From Planctomycetota bacterium (GTDB lineage Bacteria > Planctomycetota > Planctomycetia > Planctomycetales > Planctomycetaceae), in the NCBI GenBank assembly GCA_027618475.1, contig JAQCEJ010000049.1:1-37417 (forward strand): 37,417 nucleotides of DNA, written 5' to 3'. Both the position numbers and the translations under genes were made by a program. Positions 17,291 to 24,975 of this stretch are shown here, in pieces. Within the stretch, counting starts at the first letter, position 1. Each line of letters begins with the position of its first letter. The notes beneath the pieces are model-generated. The model was given only the letters and a program-made list of their open reading frames with translations, was not told the origin of the DNA and did not search any database.

Positions 17291-17325
17291 GATTGTAGTC
17301 ATTCTATCCGGCGGACTGTACAATC
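17291..17325. promoter_or_regulatory. inverted repeat in divergent promoter region
   Basis: GATTGT (17291-17296) plus AGTC pairs with GACT (17314-17317) and ACAATC (17320-17325), interrupted by a two-base bulge. It lies between the divergent lipoprotein and HD-domain genes, where an operator or promoter element would be expected. No protein-binding evidence is available from sequence alone. Confidence 0.3.
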
Positions 17326-17430
17326 AAAATACACATTCCAAGATGGAATTCTGCTTTTCCCATCGATTTTCAGCGTGGAGGCCGAGTTCTACCGTCAAGA
17401 AGAACGTTCATACCATCGGAGAGTATATAC

Positions 17431-18012
17431 GTGAGTCGTGAAGACGATCTGGCGCTGGTGTGCGAATTTACGCAGAGCGAAAGTCTTGTCAAACATATGC
17501 TTGCTGTCGAAGTTGCCGTTCGCGCTTATGCAAAGAAGTTCGGTGAAGACGAAGATAAGTGGGCGACGGTCGGTCTGTTGCATGATTTCGATTACGAGCG
17601 ATGGCCGAATGCTCCCGATCATCCACTGAAGGGGGCCGAGATCTTGAAAGAACGAGGATATCCTGACGATGTGATCTATGCGATCAAATCTCACGCCGAT
17701 TACCTGACCGATTGCCCGCGTGTTTCGCGACTCGACAAAACGTTATATGCGTGTGACGAATTGTGCGGATTTCTCACAGCGTGTGCCCTCGTTCGCCCCG
17801 AACGATTGAACGGTCTGGCCGCCAAGTCGGTCCGAAAGAAGATGAAGCAAATCTCGTTCGCCGCTGCCGTCAAACGAGAAGACATTATCAATGGCGCCAA
17901 AGATTTGGGAGTCGATCTCGACGAACATATCAATTTCTGCCTGGATGCCATGCGAACGATCGCCGACGAGTTAGGGCTCGCCGCCGATGGTCTGTCAGCC
18001 ACAGAACAATAA
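17431..18012 (+). CDS. HD-domain protein
   Basis: A 193-residue soluble protein of the HD/HDIG-type metal phosphohydrolase superfamily. Visible metal-site residues are His22 (SLVKHML), His51-Asp52 (GLLHDFDYE), His64 (DHPLKGAEIL), His88 (IKSHADYL) and Asp109 (YACDELCG), the usual order for the fold. Related proteins are annotated as hydrolases acting on nucleotides or unknown phosphate esters; the substrate is not known. The start is a GTG with GGAGAG upstream at about 17418. The phosphotriesterase-family gene begins 67 bases after its stop on the same strand, so the two are probably co-transcribed. Confidence 0.85.
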   Translation: MSREDDLALVCEFTQSESLVKHMLAVEVAVRAYAKKFGEDEDKWATVGLLHDFDYERWPNAPDHPLKGAEILKERGYPDDVIYAIKSHADYLTDCPRVSRLDKTLYACDELCGFLTACALVRPERLNGLAAKSVRKKMKQISFAAAVKREDIINGAKDLGVDLDEHINFCLDAMRTIADELGLAADGLSATEQ

Positions 18013-18079
18013 ATTCACGAATCTGCGTAATATGCAGTTCACTGGGCCTGAAAATCATTCACTATCATTGGAGAACATC

Positions 18080-19288
18080 ATGTGGTACGGAGATCAATCC
18101 TCTGTTTCGCGCCGTAACTTCTTGCGACTTTGCGCGGCGGGTTCTGTTGCCGCAACGCATCTCATCGGCGAATCGGCTTCGGCTCAGGTCAGACGCAGAC
18201 GTCGTGGGGTCGAGAATTCCCATTCGTCACGGGAAAGAGTTGCAGCGACAGTGGGTTCTCCCCAAGTCCGCACGGTTCTCGGAGAAATTGCTCCCGATCA
18301 GCTCGGCACCGTCTTGATGCACGAACATGTGCCGTTCGTCGATTGGTCGGAATTGTACGACACACCCGCAGCGCCGCTTGGTGAACAGCGAAACGCCATG
18401 ATCGCGCGGGCTGTCGAGGCGATGCAACACTATACGGCGTCGCTTCCGGACGGAACCGGCCCTGGAGCGGTGGTTGAATGCACTCCGATTCGCGTCGGAC
18501 GTTACCCTGATGTTCTAGCTGAAATTTCGCGTAAGTCGAATGTGCATATTATCGCCTGCACCGGTTTCTGGGGTGAATCGCACGCCTCGCAACACCCGTG
18601 GGCCGTTCGGCTGTCAGTTAGTGACGGCGGTCTTGAACAACTCGCCGGGCTCTACATCAAGGAAATCACCGAAGGCATGGAAGACCCTGCTGGTGCGTGG
18701 GGTGAGCGGTTTACCGACATTAAGGCGGGGATCATCAAATGCGCAAGCAGCACCTATCTGAAACCGAGCGAGCGGTTTTGTCATAAAGCTGCTGCGATCG
18801 CGAGTGTCGAAACTGGTTGTCCGATTACAACACATACAACCGACGGCGGTGGACTTGAGCAATTACAGCTATTTCTCGAATCCGGCGTCGATCCCGGAAA
18901 AATTATCATTGGTCATCAAGGGAATATGGATGACCGCGAAAACCAGGCGGCACACGAATACCATCGCCGCATTGCCGGAGAAGGATGTAATGTGCAGTTC
19001 GACCGCGTGGGCCACGGCAAATACACGGTTGAAAATCAGGCCGAGCAGATTCTCGAACTCGTCAACTCGGGTCATATAAAACAAATACTCGTGAGCCACG
19101 ACAGTGCACTGTATGTGTATCCCGAATACGCACTGATGGAGAAATCGGCCGAGCGATGGAAATCGGTTGAAGCCGACTTCACAATTTGCACGGTGCAGTT
19201 GCGAAAGGCCCTCGCCGATCGTGGTGTCGGAGAAGCCGATTTGCAGGCGATCTTCGTCGAGAATCCGCAGCGTGTTTTGGCATTTTGA
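18080..19288 (+). CDS. phosphotriesterase-family metal hydrolase, Tat-exported
   Basis: A 402-residue amidohydrolase-superfamily protein of the phosphotriesterase family. The start at 18080 has GGAG seven bases upstream and gives a twin-arginine-like signal, SRRNFLRLCAAGSVAATHLIG. The complete binuclear metal site is visible: His81-x-His83 (LMHEHV), Lys220 (GIIKCAS, the residue that is carbamylated in the family), His252 (ITTHT), His279 (IIIGHQG) and Asp341 (VSHDSA). Family members hydrolyse phosphotriesters, lactones or related esters; the physiological substrate here is unknown. The frame is open 31 codons further upstream and overlaps the HD gene, but that extension lacks a signal. A RidA-family gene follows after 65 bases. 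Confidence 0.9.
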   Translation: MWYGDQSSVSRRNFLRLCAAGSVAATHLIGESASAQVRRRRRGVENSHSSRERVAATVGSPQVRTVLGEIAPDQLGTVLMHEHVPFVDWSELYDTPAAPLGEQRNAMIARAVEAMQHYTASLPDGTGPGAVVECTPIRVGRYPDVLAEISRKSNVHIIACTGFWGESHASQHPWAVRLSVSDGGLEQLAGLYIKEITEGMEDPAGAWGERFTDIKAGIIKCASSTYLKPSERFCHKAAAIASVETGCPITTHTTDGGGLEQLQLFLESGVDPGKIIIGHQGNMDDRENQAAHEYHRRIAGEGCNVQFDRVGHGKYTVENQAEQILELVNSGHIKQILVSHDSALYVYPEYALMEKSAERWKSVEADFTICTVQLRKALADRGVGEADLQAIFVENPQRVLAF

Positions 19289-19353
19289 AAGCCGAGACAA
19301 GATCTCATAATAAAGTAAACAAATCCTATAAGAACAACAGCAGGAGGCCTTGC

Positions 19354-19836
19354 ATGAGCATTGAAAAACGCATTTCCGAATTGAATCTCGAACTTCCCAC
19401 GGCACCGAAACCAGGAGGAACCTATTCTCCAGTCGTGATTGTTGGCAACATCTGTTATGTCTCAGGTCATGGACCGTTAAAGCCGGATGGTACGATGATT
19501 ACGGGTCGAGTCGGCGATCAACTCACTGAAGAAGAAGGAAACGCCGCCGCCAGGCAGACCGGTTTGGCAATACTTGCGACATTGCAGGCGCAACTCGGTT
19601 CGCTCGACCGCATCGAACGTTTTGTCAAGACATTAGGGATGGTCTATGCTGTTCCAGAGTTCAAACGTCACCCTCAGGTGATAAACGGCTTCAGTGATTT
19701 AATAGTCGAAATCTGGGGCGAGAAGGGAAAAGCAGCCCGCAGTGCTGTGGGCATGGGGTCATTGCCAAACAACATTCCGGTCGAAGTCGAATGCATCGTT
19801 CTCTTAAAAGACGAGGGTGAGCACGAGATTGCGTAG
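19354..19836 (+). CDS. RidA (YjgF/UK114) family protein
   Basis: A 160-residue protein of the RidA family, whose best-known members deaminate reactive enamine/imine intermediates released by PLP enzymes. The C-terminal signature ARSAVGMGSLPNNIPVEVECIVLL includes the conserved Arg and the LP...VEVE strand; the N-terminal VVIVGNICYVSGHGP strand also fits. The start at 19354 is chosen for a near-perfect ribosome binding site (AGGAGG, 19342-19347). The TAG stop (19834-19836) is also the first three bases of repeat copy C. It is the last gene of the HD - phosphotriesterase - RidA run. It could equally be one of the RidA subgroups without deaminase activity. Confidence 0.9.
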   Translation: MSIEKRISELNLELPTAPKPGGTYSPVVIVGNICYVSGHGPLKPDGTMITGRVGDQLTEEEGNAAARQTGLAILATLQAQLGSLDRIERFVKTLGMVYAVPEFKRHPQVINGFSDLIVEIWGEKGKAARSAVGMGSLPNNIPVEVECIVLLKDEGEHEIA

Positions 19837-19926
19837 AACTCGATTCATAACCCGGTTGGCGACCGAAAAGTCGTTCAAATGGTCCTGAAATACTCGAAGT
19901 CCAGAGGGTTATGAAACGGCTTGTAG
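19834..19926 (+). repeat. 93-bp inverted-end repeat, copy C
   Basis: It begins TAGAACTCGATTCATAACCC and ends GGGTTATGAAACGGCTTGTAG minus its outermost bases; the inner arms TTCATAACCC and GGGTTATGAA are perfect inverted repeats. It matches the reverse complement of copy E at 87 of 93 positions by hand alignment. Its first three bases are the stop codon of the RidA gene. The remaining 180 bases to the ClpS gene show nothing clear. Confidence 0.85.
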
Positions 19927-20106
19927 ACGATGATGATCAATGAGGGATGAACGTCATCATTTCTGCAGTGTCTACGACGGCTTTGGCGAAGGCTTTTGCT
20001 TGCAGAGCAGAATATGTCATGAGGCGTGTCAATTCACAAATGCTCGTTGGTCATCGTCTGGTATCCTCAAGTGCAGGAGATGAGTGTATTTCACAGGAGG
20101 AAAATC

Positions 20107-20505
20107 ATGGCCGATTCGATTTTTGATGACGATGCAGGCGTGGCTGTCGATGAGCCTGTGGTGCGTCCTCGAGAAAAGTCAGAACCCCTGAAACACGAGG
20201 AAACAGATGACCATAGAAAAACGAAAAAGCAGCCTCCTTATGCTGTGATCATCGAGAATGACGAATTTCACACGTGGCCTTATGTGATTGACGTATTGCA
20301 GCGCGTCTGCGGTCATAGTAAGCAGCGGGCATATGTGTTGACTTCGTCGATTCACCATATGGGAGAAGCGATTGTCTGGACGGGGACGCTCGAACTTGCC
20401 GAGTTGCGTCGAGATCAGATACGTGGATTCGGAGCCGATTTTTACGCCTTACATCCGGTGAAATTTCCATTGACGGTCCGCCTTGAACCTCTGCCTGTCG
20501 ATTGA
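20107..20505 (+). CDS. clpS: ClpS-like adaptor of the Clp protease
   Basis: A 132-residue protein with the ClpS fold, which hands N-degron substrates to the ClpA/ClpC unfoldase. Residues 1-42 are acidic and charged, probably flexible. The core starts at PPYAVIIENDEFHTWPYVIDVLQRVCGHSK: Asn51-Asp52-Glu53 take the place of the N-D-D peptide-binding residues of Escherichia coli ClpS. The helix with SSIHHMGEAIVWTG carries the conserved His, and ELAELRRDQIRGFGAD matches the following helix. The C-terminus PLTVRLEPLP fits the last strand. The start at 20107 follows AGGAGG directly upstream. No clp ATPase gene is nearby. The gene lies between repeat copies C and D. Confidence 0.85.
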   Translation: MADSIFDDDAGVAVDEPVVRPREKSEPLKHEETDDHRKTKKQPPYAVIIENDEFHTWPYVIDVLQRVCGHSKQRAYVLTSSIHHMGEAIVWTGTLELAELRRDQIRGFGADFYALHPVKFPLTVRLEPLPVD

Positions 20506-20514
20506 CTGAACCGG

Positions 20515-20604
20515 CTACAATCCGTTTCATAACCTACTGGACGCTGGGTTTAAGGGCAATTTGAACGATTGTTCGTCGCCAACCCGGTTATGAAATGAGT
20601 TCTA
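20515..20604 (-). repeat. 93-bp inverted-end repeat, copy D
   Basis: This 90-base copy is in the opposite orientation to A and C. Its left end is CTACAATCCGTTTCATAACC and its right end GGTTATGAAATGAGTTCTA. Arms and the CGTCGCCAACC and TTTGAACGA blocks agree with the other copies; the centre is shorter by three bases. Its right end contains the ATG (20595-20597) at which the downstream pseudouridine synthase frame begins. Confidence 0.85.
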
Positions 20605-21416
20605 ACAACATCGCTCTCCAGATAAGATCGACGACAGTGACTGACAGCAAACATTTTCGGACTGGCCCCGAGCAACGCAATGAACAGTTCTGGCCGTTAC
20701 ACATTCTGTGTGAAGACGGCCCCGTCATCGCGATCAACAAACCGGCGGGTTTGCTCACTCAGGGAGGGCCGCCGGGAAACCCGGATACGGTTACTTCTCT
20801 CGTCAAACGGTATCTCAAAGAAAAATACGATAAGACAGGAAATGTTTACCTGGGAGTACCACATCGCCTCGATCGACCTGTGACAGGCGTGCTGGTGCTG
20901 GCTCGTAATTCAAAAGCAGCGGCCCGACTGGCGGAGCAGTTTCGCGAACGAAAGGTACGCAAAGTCTACTGGGCGGTCGTTGAGGGAATCATCGAAGTGT
21001 CGGAGGGGGAATTCACCGACTGGCTGGTGAAACATCCTGACAAAGCTCACGTGGAAGTCGCCGATCAACACCATGACGAATCGAAAGAATGCCGGTTACG
21101 TTACCGGACAATTTCAGTCGTCAATGGTCACGAGGGACGATTTAGCGTCGTTGAAGTTGAATTGCTCACCGGTCGGTCACATCAGATTCGAGTGCAGTTT
21201 TCCAGCCGAGGACATCCCATCGTGGGGGACGTCCAATACGGTGCGACGTACAATCTCCCGATGATCTCTGGTTCGGATAATTTTCGCGAGCGACCCATTG
21301 CGCTTCACGCACAGTGCCTGACGATATTGCATCCCATACGATATGACGAACTGACGATCGAGGCTCCGCCACCAACATCGTGGGGGAAGTGGATGAATGC
21401 AGACGTCAACCGCTGA
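20595..21416 (+). CDS. RluA-family pseudouridine synthase
   Basis: A 273-residue RNA pseudouridine synthase of the RluA/RsuA superfamily, converting uridine to pseudouridine in rRNA or tRNA. The catalytic motif reads HRLDRPVTGVLVLARN, with Asp93 as the catalytic residue (Pro replaces the usual Thr or Glu of HRLDxxTSG). Supporting segments are NKPAGLLTQGG, KVYWAVVEG, LTGRSHQIRVQFSSRGHPIVGDVQYGA and RPIALHAQ. There is no S4 domain. The only ATG that fits (20595) lies inside repeat copy D and has no good ribosome binding site. A GTG at 20637 is an alternative that would remove 14 residues with no obvious function. The target nucleotide is unknown. Confidence 0.88.
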   Translation: MSSNNIALQIRSTTVTDSKHFRTGPEQRNEQFWPLHILCEDGPVIAINKPAGLLTQGGPPGNPDTVTSLVKRYLKEKYDKTGNVYLGVPHRLDRPVTGVLVLARNSKAAARLAEQFRERKVRKVYWAVVEGIIEVSEGEFTDWLVKHPDKAHVEVADQHHDESKECRLRYRTISVVNGHEGRFSVVEVELLTGRSHQIRVQFSSRGHPIVGDVQYGATYNLPMISGSDNFRERPIALHAQCLTILHPIRYDELTIEAPPPTSWGKWMNADVNR

Positions 21417-21566
21417 ATTCGACAGGTAACTGGTCGGATGAAATGGACGATCAAATGCGTGCAGGTGCCCGAAGTCAGGGTGTGGATGACCCCGCGAGAA
21501 ATCTCTCGCCGCTCATCATTTGAGAATCGACCGCAATCCGTTAGAATGTTGCGGAATCAAACTTAT

Positions 21567-21659
21567 TACAAGCCGTTTCATAACCCTCTGAACTTTGAGT
21601 ATTTCAGGACCATTTGAACGTCTTTTCGGTCGCCAACCGGGTTATGAAACCAGTTCTAG
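21567..21659 (-). repeat. 93-bp inverted-end repeat, copy E
   Basis: Best-kept copy with C. It starts TTACAAGCCGTTTCATAACC and ends GGGTTATGAAACCAGTTCTA, in the same orientation as D. It fills most of the gap before the oxidoreductase gene. A plus-strand frame is open right through it and joins the oxidoreductase frame, but the gene has its own start further down. Confidence 0.85.
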
Positions 21660-21687
21660 TATTTCAATGACTGAGGAGTCACGCGAA

Positions 21688-22761
21688 ATGGCTGTGGGAT
21701 TTGGCATTGTCGGTTGCGGTATGATTTCGGGGTTTCACGCTCGAGCCTTAAGCGAAATTCGCGGTGCGAAACTCGTTGCGTGTTACGATACGTTTCCGGC
21801 GGCGGTCGAAAAATTCTCGACCGCGAATAACATCAAAGGGTACACCCAGCTCGATGAAATGCTCGCTGACCCCGATGTCGATGTCGTCACAATTTGTACC
21901 CCGAGCGGGTCGCATAGAGAACCAGCCGTCGCAGCGGCGAATGCCGGTAAACACGTTGTTGTCGAAAAACCGCTCGAAATTACACTTAAACGGTGCGACG
22001 CGATCATTGATGCCTGCAAGAAAAACAAGGTCAAACTGGCGACGATTATGCCGTCACGGTTCGGGGCAGCGAATCAGACAATTAAGGCGGCAATCGAGAG
22101 TGGACGCTTCGGAAAACTGACGCTTGGCGATACATACGTCAAATGGTTCCGTACGCAGCAATATTACGACGCCGGCGGCTGGCGCGGCACTTGGGCGATG
22201 GACGGTGGCGGAGCCTACATGAATCAGGCGATTCATAATGTTGATCTGTTGTATTGGTTGATGGGTGATATCGACGAAGTGTGCGGTATCACGTCGACTC
22301 TGGCACACCAACGTATCGAAGTCGAAGATGTCGGCGTGGCGACTGTAAAATTCAAGAATGGAGCGCTCGGCGTGCTCGAAGCCTCAACGGCCGTATTTCC
22401 GGGACTGCTTAAAAAAATCGAAATCCATGGTGACCAGGGTTCGGCAATCATTGAACAGGACGACATCCTCTTGTGGAATTTCGCGAAGAAAAACGCGAAA
22501 GATGACGCCATTCGCGAAAAATTTGGTAAACAGAGCAGCGGAGCAGGCGGTGCCAGCGACCCGGCATCGATCTCTCACGCCGGCCATCGCGAGCAGCTCA
22601 AGGATTTCATCAAGTGCATCCAGACCGGTAAGAAACACCTCGTCGACGGCGAAGAAGGCCGCAAGAGCGTGGAAATTATTTTGGCGATTTATCAGTCAGC
22701 CTGGACGGGCAAGCGTGTAAAGCTGCCGCTCAAGGGAGATCCGAAACGGCCAAAGGTGTAG
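21688..22761 (+). CDS. Gfo/Idh/MocA-family oxidoreductase
   Basis: A 357-residue NAD(P)-dependent sugar or polyol dehydrogenase of the Gfo/Idh/MocA family. The Rossmann motif is GIVGCGMIS at residues 6-14, followed by CTPSGSHREPAVAAANAGKHVVVEKPLE, which contains the family EKP motif, and HNVDLLYWLMGD in the substrate domain with the conserved His. The start at 21688 has GAGGAG nine bases upstream. The frame is open further up to a TTG at 21595 through repeat copy E, and another ATG sits at 21667, but neither has comparable support. There is no signal sequence, so it acts in the cytoplasm. Substrate unknown; planctomycetes carry dozens of such genes for sugar metabolism. Confidence 0.92.
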   Translation: MAVGFGIVGCGMISGFHARALSEIRGAKLVACYDTFPAAVEKFSTANNIKGYTQLDEMLADPDVDVVTICTPSGSHREPAVAAANAGKHVVVEKPLEITLKRCDAIIDACKKNKVKLATIMPSRFGAANQTIKAAIESGRFGKLTLGDTYVKWFRTQQYYDAGGWRGTWAMDGGGAYMNQAIHNVDLLYWLMGDIDEVCGITSTLAHQRIEVEDVGVATVKFKNGALGVLEASTAVFPGLLKKIEIHGDQGSAIIEQDDILLWNFAKKNAKDDAIREKFGKQSSGAGGASDPASISHAGHREQLKDFIKCIQTGKKHLVDGEEGRKSVEIILAIYQSAWTGKRVKLPLKGDPKRPKV

Positions 22762-22864
22762 CGAGATGCTCTCGTTCCGTGCTCCGCTTGCGAACGCATG
22801 GTCACCGAGACTCCAGCGACACAGAATGAATTTCACGGTGACGGGGACTTCCTATTGCTGTGCG

Positions 22865-22889
22865 ACCCCGGTTGACAAGCAACCGGGGT
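22865..22889. terminator. bidirectional hairpin between convergent genes
   Basis: ACCCCGGTTG (22865-22874) and CAACCGGGGT (22880-22889) form a perfect 10-bp stem with a 5-base loop. It lies 18 bases after the stop of the minus-strand pseudopilin gene and about 100 bases after the plus-strand oxidoreductase gene. There is no strong T tract on either side, but position and stability make a terminator the best explanation. Confidence 0.65.
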
Positions 22890-22906
22890 TGCTCATTATG
22901 GGATGT

Positions 22907-23761
22907 TCAATTCCCAAAATCCCCAATCGTTTGTCCATCGTTTCTATTTGCCAGTCTCTGAAATGTTCCCTGCGGCGGATCTAACTTATCAGACGAATTG
23001 ATCGTTTCGCTGATAAACCGCACCGAGCCGTCGCAGAGCAGGAAGTAGGTCCCCCCTTCGTGCTTGCTGGAATATGCCCCCTCGACGGTGTTGATCTTTT
23101 TCTCGTCGTTGCTGCTGGCGACGGCGTCCTCCGCTTGTCCATTTGAACGCACGATCGACCAGATTGCCGCGCCAGTTGCCGCACCGCGCTCGCCGACCAT
23201 GATCGTATTGCTCGTGCCGTCGCGAACGTCCCTCATAGCGATTTTACTGTTCCGGAAGAAGAAGCCCGACGCAGGTTCGGCGTCTCCTTCTTCGGGAATG
23301 AGTTCGACGCCGTAGTTACCGACGTAGTTGGAGGTGCCGAATCCGCCGCGGTTTTTGAGCTTGCTCGGAGACTCGTCGGCGGGACAGCGGAGGACTTTGA
23401 TATCTTTTCTATAGTCGCGCGGCGATTTCAGCGACGGGTGATTGGCGACGTCCAAGTCGTTATATAGTGGTGCCTCATCCACATACGGCAGCAATTTCGT
23501 CGACCAGGCAAATGAAGGGCCGGCCTTCGCTTCAGACTCTTTCAGCACCCAGCCGGGCGGAAACGTCGCGTAGACATCGTGATAGTTATGCAGAGCAAGA
23601 CCGATTTGCTTCAGGTTGTTCGTGCATACACGGCTGCGTGCATCTTGGCGTGCATTCTGCATCGCCGGGAAAGCCAGCGACAAGGCAGTCGAGATGGTCG
23701 CCGTGACAGTGACCAGTTCCACCAACGTAAATCCGCGAGTTGACCGACGATGTGAGAGCAT
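22907..23761 (-). CDS. DUF1559-domain pseudopilin
   Basis: A 284-residue protein of the planctomycete-expanded DUF1559 family. The N-terminus is a type IV pilin-like leader: basic MLSHRRSTRG, cleavage between Gly10 and Phe11, then FTLVELVTV with Glu at mature position 5 and a hydrophobic helix. DUF1559 features follow: NNLKQIGLALHNYHDVYATFPPGW, NTIMVGERG, and the C-terminal SSKHEGGTYFLLCDGSVRFISETI. The ribosome binding site AAAGGACG supports the start. It is expected to be processed by a prepilin peptidase and assembled at the cell envelope; the role of these proteins is not established. Confidence 0.92.
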   Translation of the reverse strand: MLSHRRSTRGFTLVELVTVTATISTALSLAFPAMQNARQDARSRVCTNNLKQIGLALHNYHDVYATFPPGWVLKESEAKAGPSFAWSTKLLPYVDEAPLYNDLDVANHPSLKSPRDYRKDIKVLRCPADESPSKLKNRGGFGTSNYVGNYGVELIPEEGDAEPASGFFFRNSKIAMRDVRDGTSNTIMVGERGAATGAAIWSIVRSNGQAEDAVASSNDEKKINTVEGAYSSKHEGGTYFLLCDGSVRFISETINSSDKLDPPQGTFQRLANRNDGQTIGDFGN

Positions 23762-24024
23762 GGCGACGTCCTTTTGAGAAGTATTTGTCGATCAGTGATT
23801 AACGGGAATTCATAATACCGTTTGCAATGGCGATGCTCAATAAGATGCCGCTCATCGACGCGGATGGCACCATAGAGAGCCTTTGAATTTCGACAGTCCT
23901 TCGACATTTCCCATTGATAAGACCTCGTCTTGACTTAACCCGTCTCAACGACGACACTTTGTGTCATCAGGGAGGAGCATGACGGTGTAATCGTCAGGAG
24001 ACACGGGCCACGGAGGCGGCCGGG

Positions 24025-24975
24025 ATGGGGTTTCACTCAATTCGACATCTTGCGGAATCTGTCACGCTGCGTCTGCTCGTTTGCGTGATGCAGATGTTTT
24101 CACCCCGTCAGACGGCGTTTCTCTGCCGGTTATTTGCCGCTTTCATTCGGAGAGCCCTCCCGGAAAAATTGACGCGGACAGCCGTCGTTCGCGAGAATTT
24201 ACGGCTTTCTTTTCCCGAGAAATCAGCCGCAGAAATTGAAACGATTATCGACGGGATGTGGGTCCATCTATTCCGTTTGCTCGCTGAAATCGCACAACTC
24301 CCCCGCCGACTGAGCTTACAACGAATCTATGACGTGCTTGAGTTTCGCAATCGGCCCGATGTGTTGGGAGCGCTCAGTTCGGGGCGTCCCGTCTTGTTGC
24401 TCAGCGGGCACGTGGGCAATTGGGAAATGGCCGTGGCCACCTTTGGGATTTTTGGATTTCCCATGGGGGTTGTTGCCCGCGATCTTGACAACCCACGACT
24501 CAATGATTGGATGCGTCAGTTTCGCTCGCATACCGGACATACGCTTCTCTCCAAAAAAGGCGACTACGAAAAAATCCTCAAGCAACTCGAGCAGAACAAT
24601 CATCTGGCGCTGCTTGGTGATCAGGATGCAGGCGCTCATGGCCAGTTTGTCGAATTCTTCGGTCGACCGGCGTCGACGTTCAAGTCGATCGCACTCTTGT
24701 CGCTACAGTACGAGGCGCTGATCGTTGTGGGTTATGCCAGGCGATTGCCCGATGATTTCGAGAACTATCCGTGGTTCCGCTTTGAACTCGGTTGTGAAGA
24801 AGTGATTGATCCTCTCACCATCGATTCGATGAATCCTGTGTGGGAGATAACACAGCGGTACACGTTGGCACTCGAACGTATCATTCGTCGCGATCCCGAG
24901 CAATATCTCTGGTTGCATCGCCGCTGGAAGAGCGTACCAGCCAAACGAAAACGTCGGCCCGCCAAAGCCGCTTGA
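24025..24975 (+). CDS. LpxL/HtrB-type lysophospholipid or lipid A acyltransferase
   Basis: A 316-residue protein of the LpxL/HtrB acyltransferase family, which adds acyl chains to lipid A precursors or related lipids at the inner membrane. The catalytic HX4E motif is His129-Val-Gly-Asn-Trp-Glu134 (SGHVGNWE). A family-typical LLGDQDAGAHGQFVEFFGRPAST segment and a C-terminal QYLWLHRRWKS follow. The hydrophobic N-terminal part (residues about 15-45) may associate with the membrane, and the basic C-terminus (KRKRRPAKAA) is exposed. Start at 24025 follows a GC-rich leader with GGAGG about 14 bases upstream. It is probably monocistronic with its own promoter, divergent from the pseudopilin gene. 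Confidence 0.9.
   Translation: MGFHSIRHLAESVTLRLLVCVMQMFSPRQTAFLCRLFAAFIRRALPEKLTRTAVVRENLRLSFPEKSAAEIETIIDGMWVHLFRLLAEIAQLPRRLSLQRIYDVLEFRNRPDVLGALSSGRPVLLLSGHVGNWEMAVATFGIFGFPMGVVARDLDNPRLNDWMRQFRSHTGHTLLSKKGDYEKILKQLEQNNHLALLGDQDAGAHGQFVEFFGRPASTFKSIALLSLQYEALIVVGYARRLPDDFENYPWFRFELGCEEVIDPLTIDSMNPVWEITQRYTLALERIIRRDPEQYLWLHRRWKSVPAKRKRRPAKAA

Noticed and set aside
21595-21687. N-terminal extension of the oxidoreductase through repeat copy E from a TTG
   Set aside because: The translated extension is repeat sequence, and an ATG with GAGGAG nine bases upstream lies at 21688 directly before the Rossmann motif.
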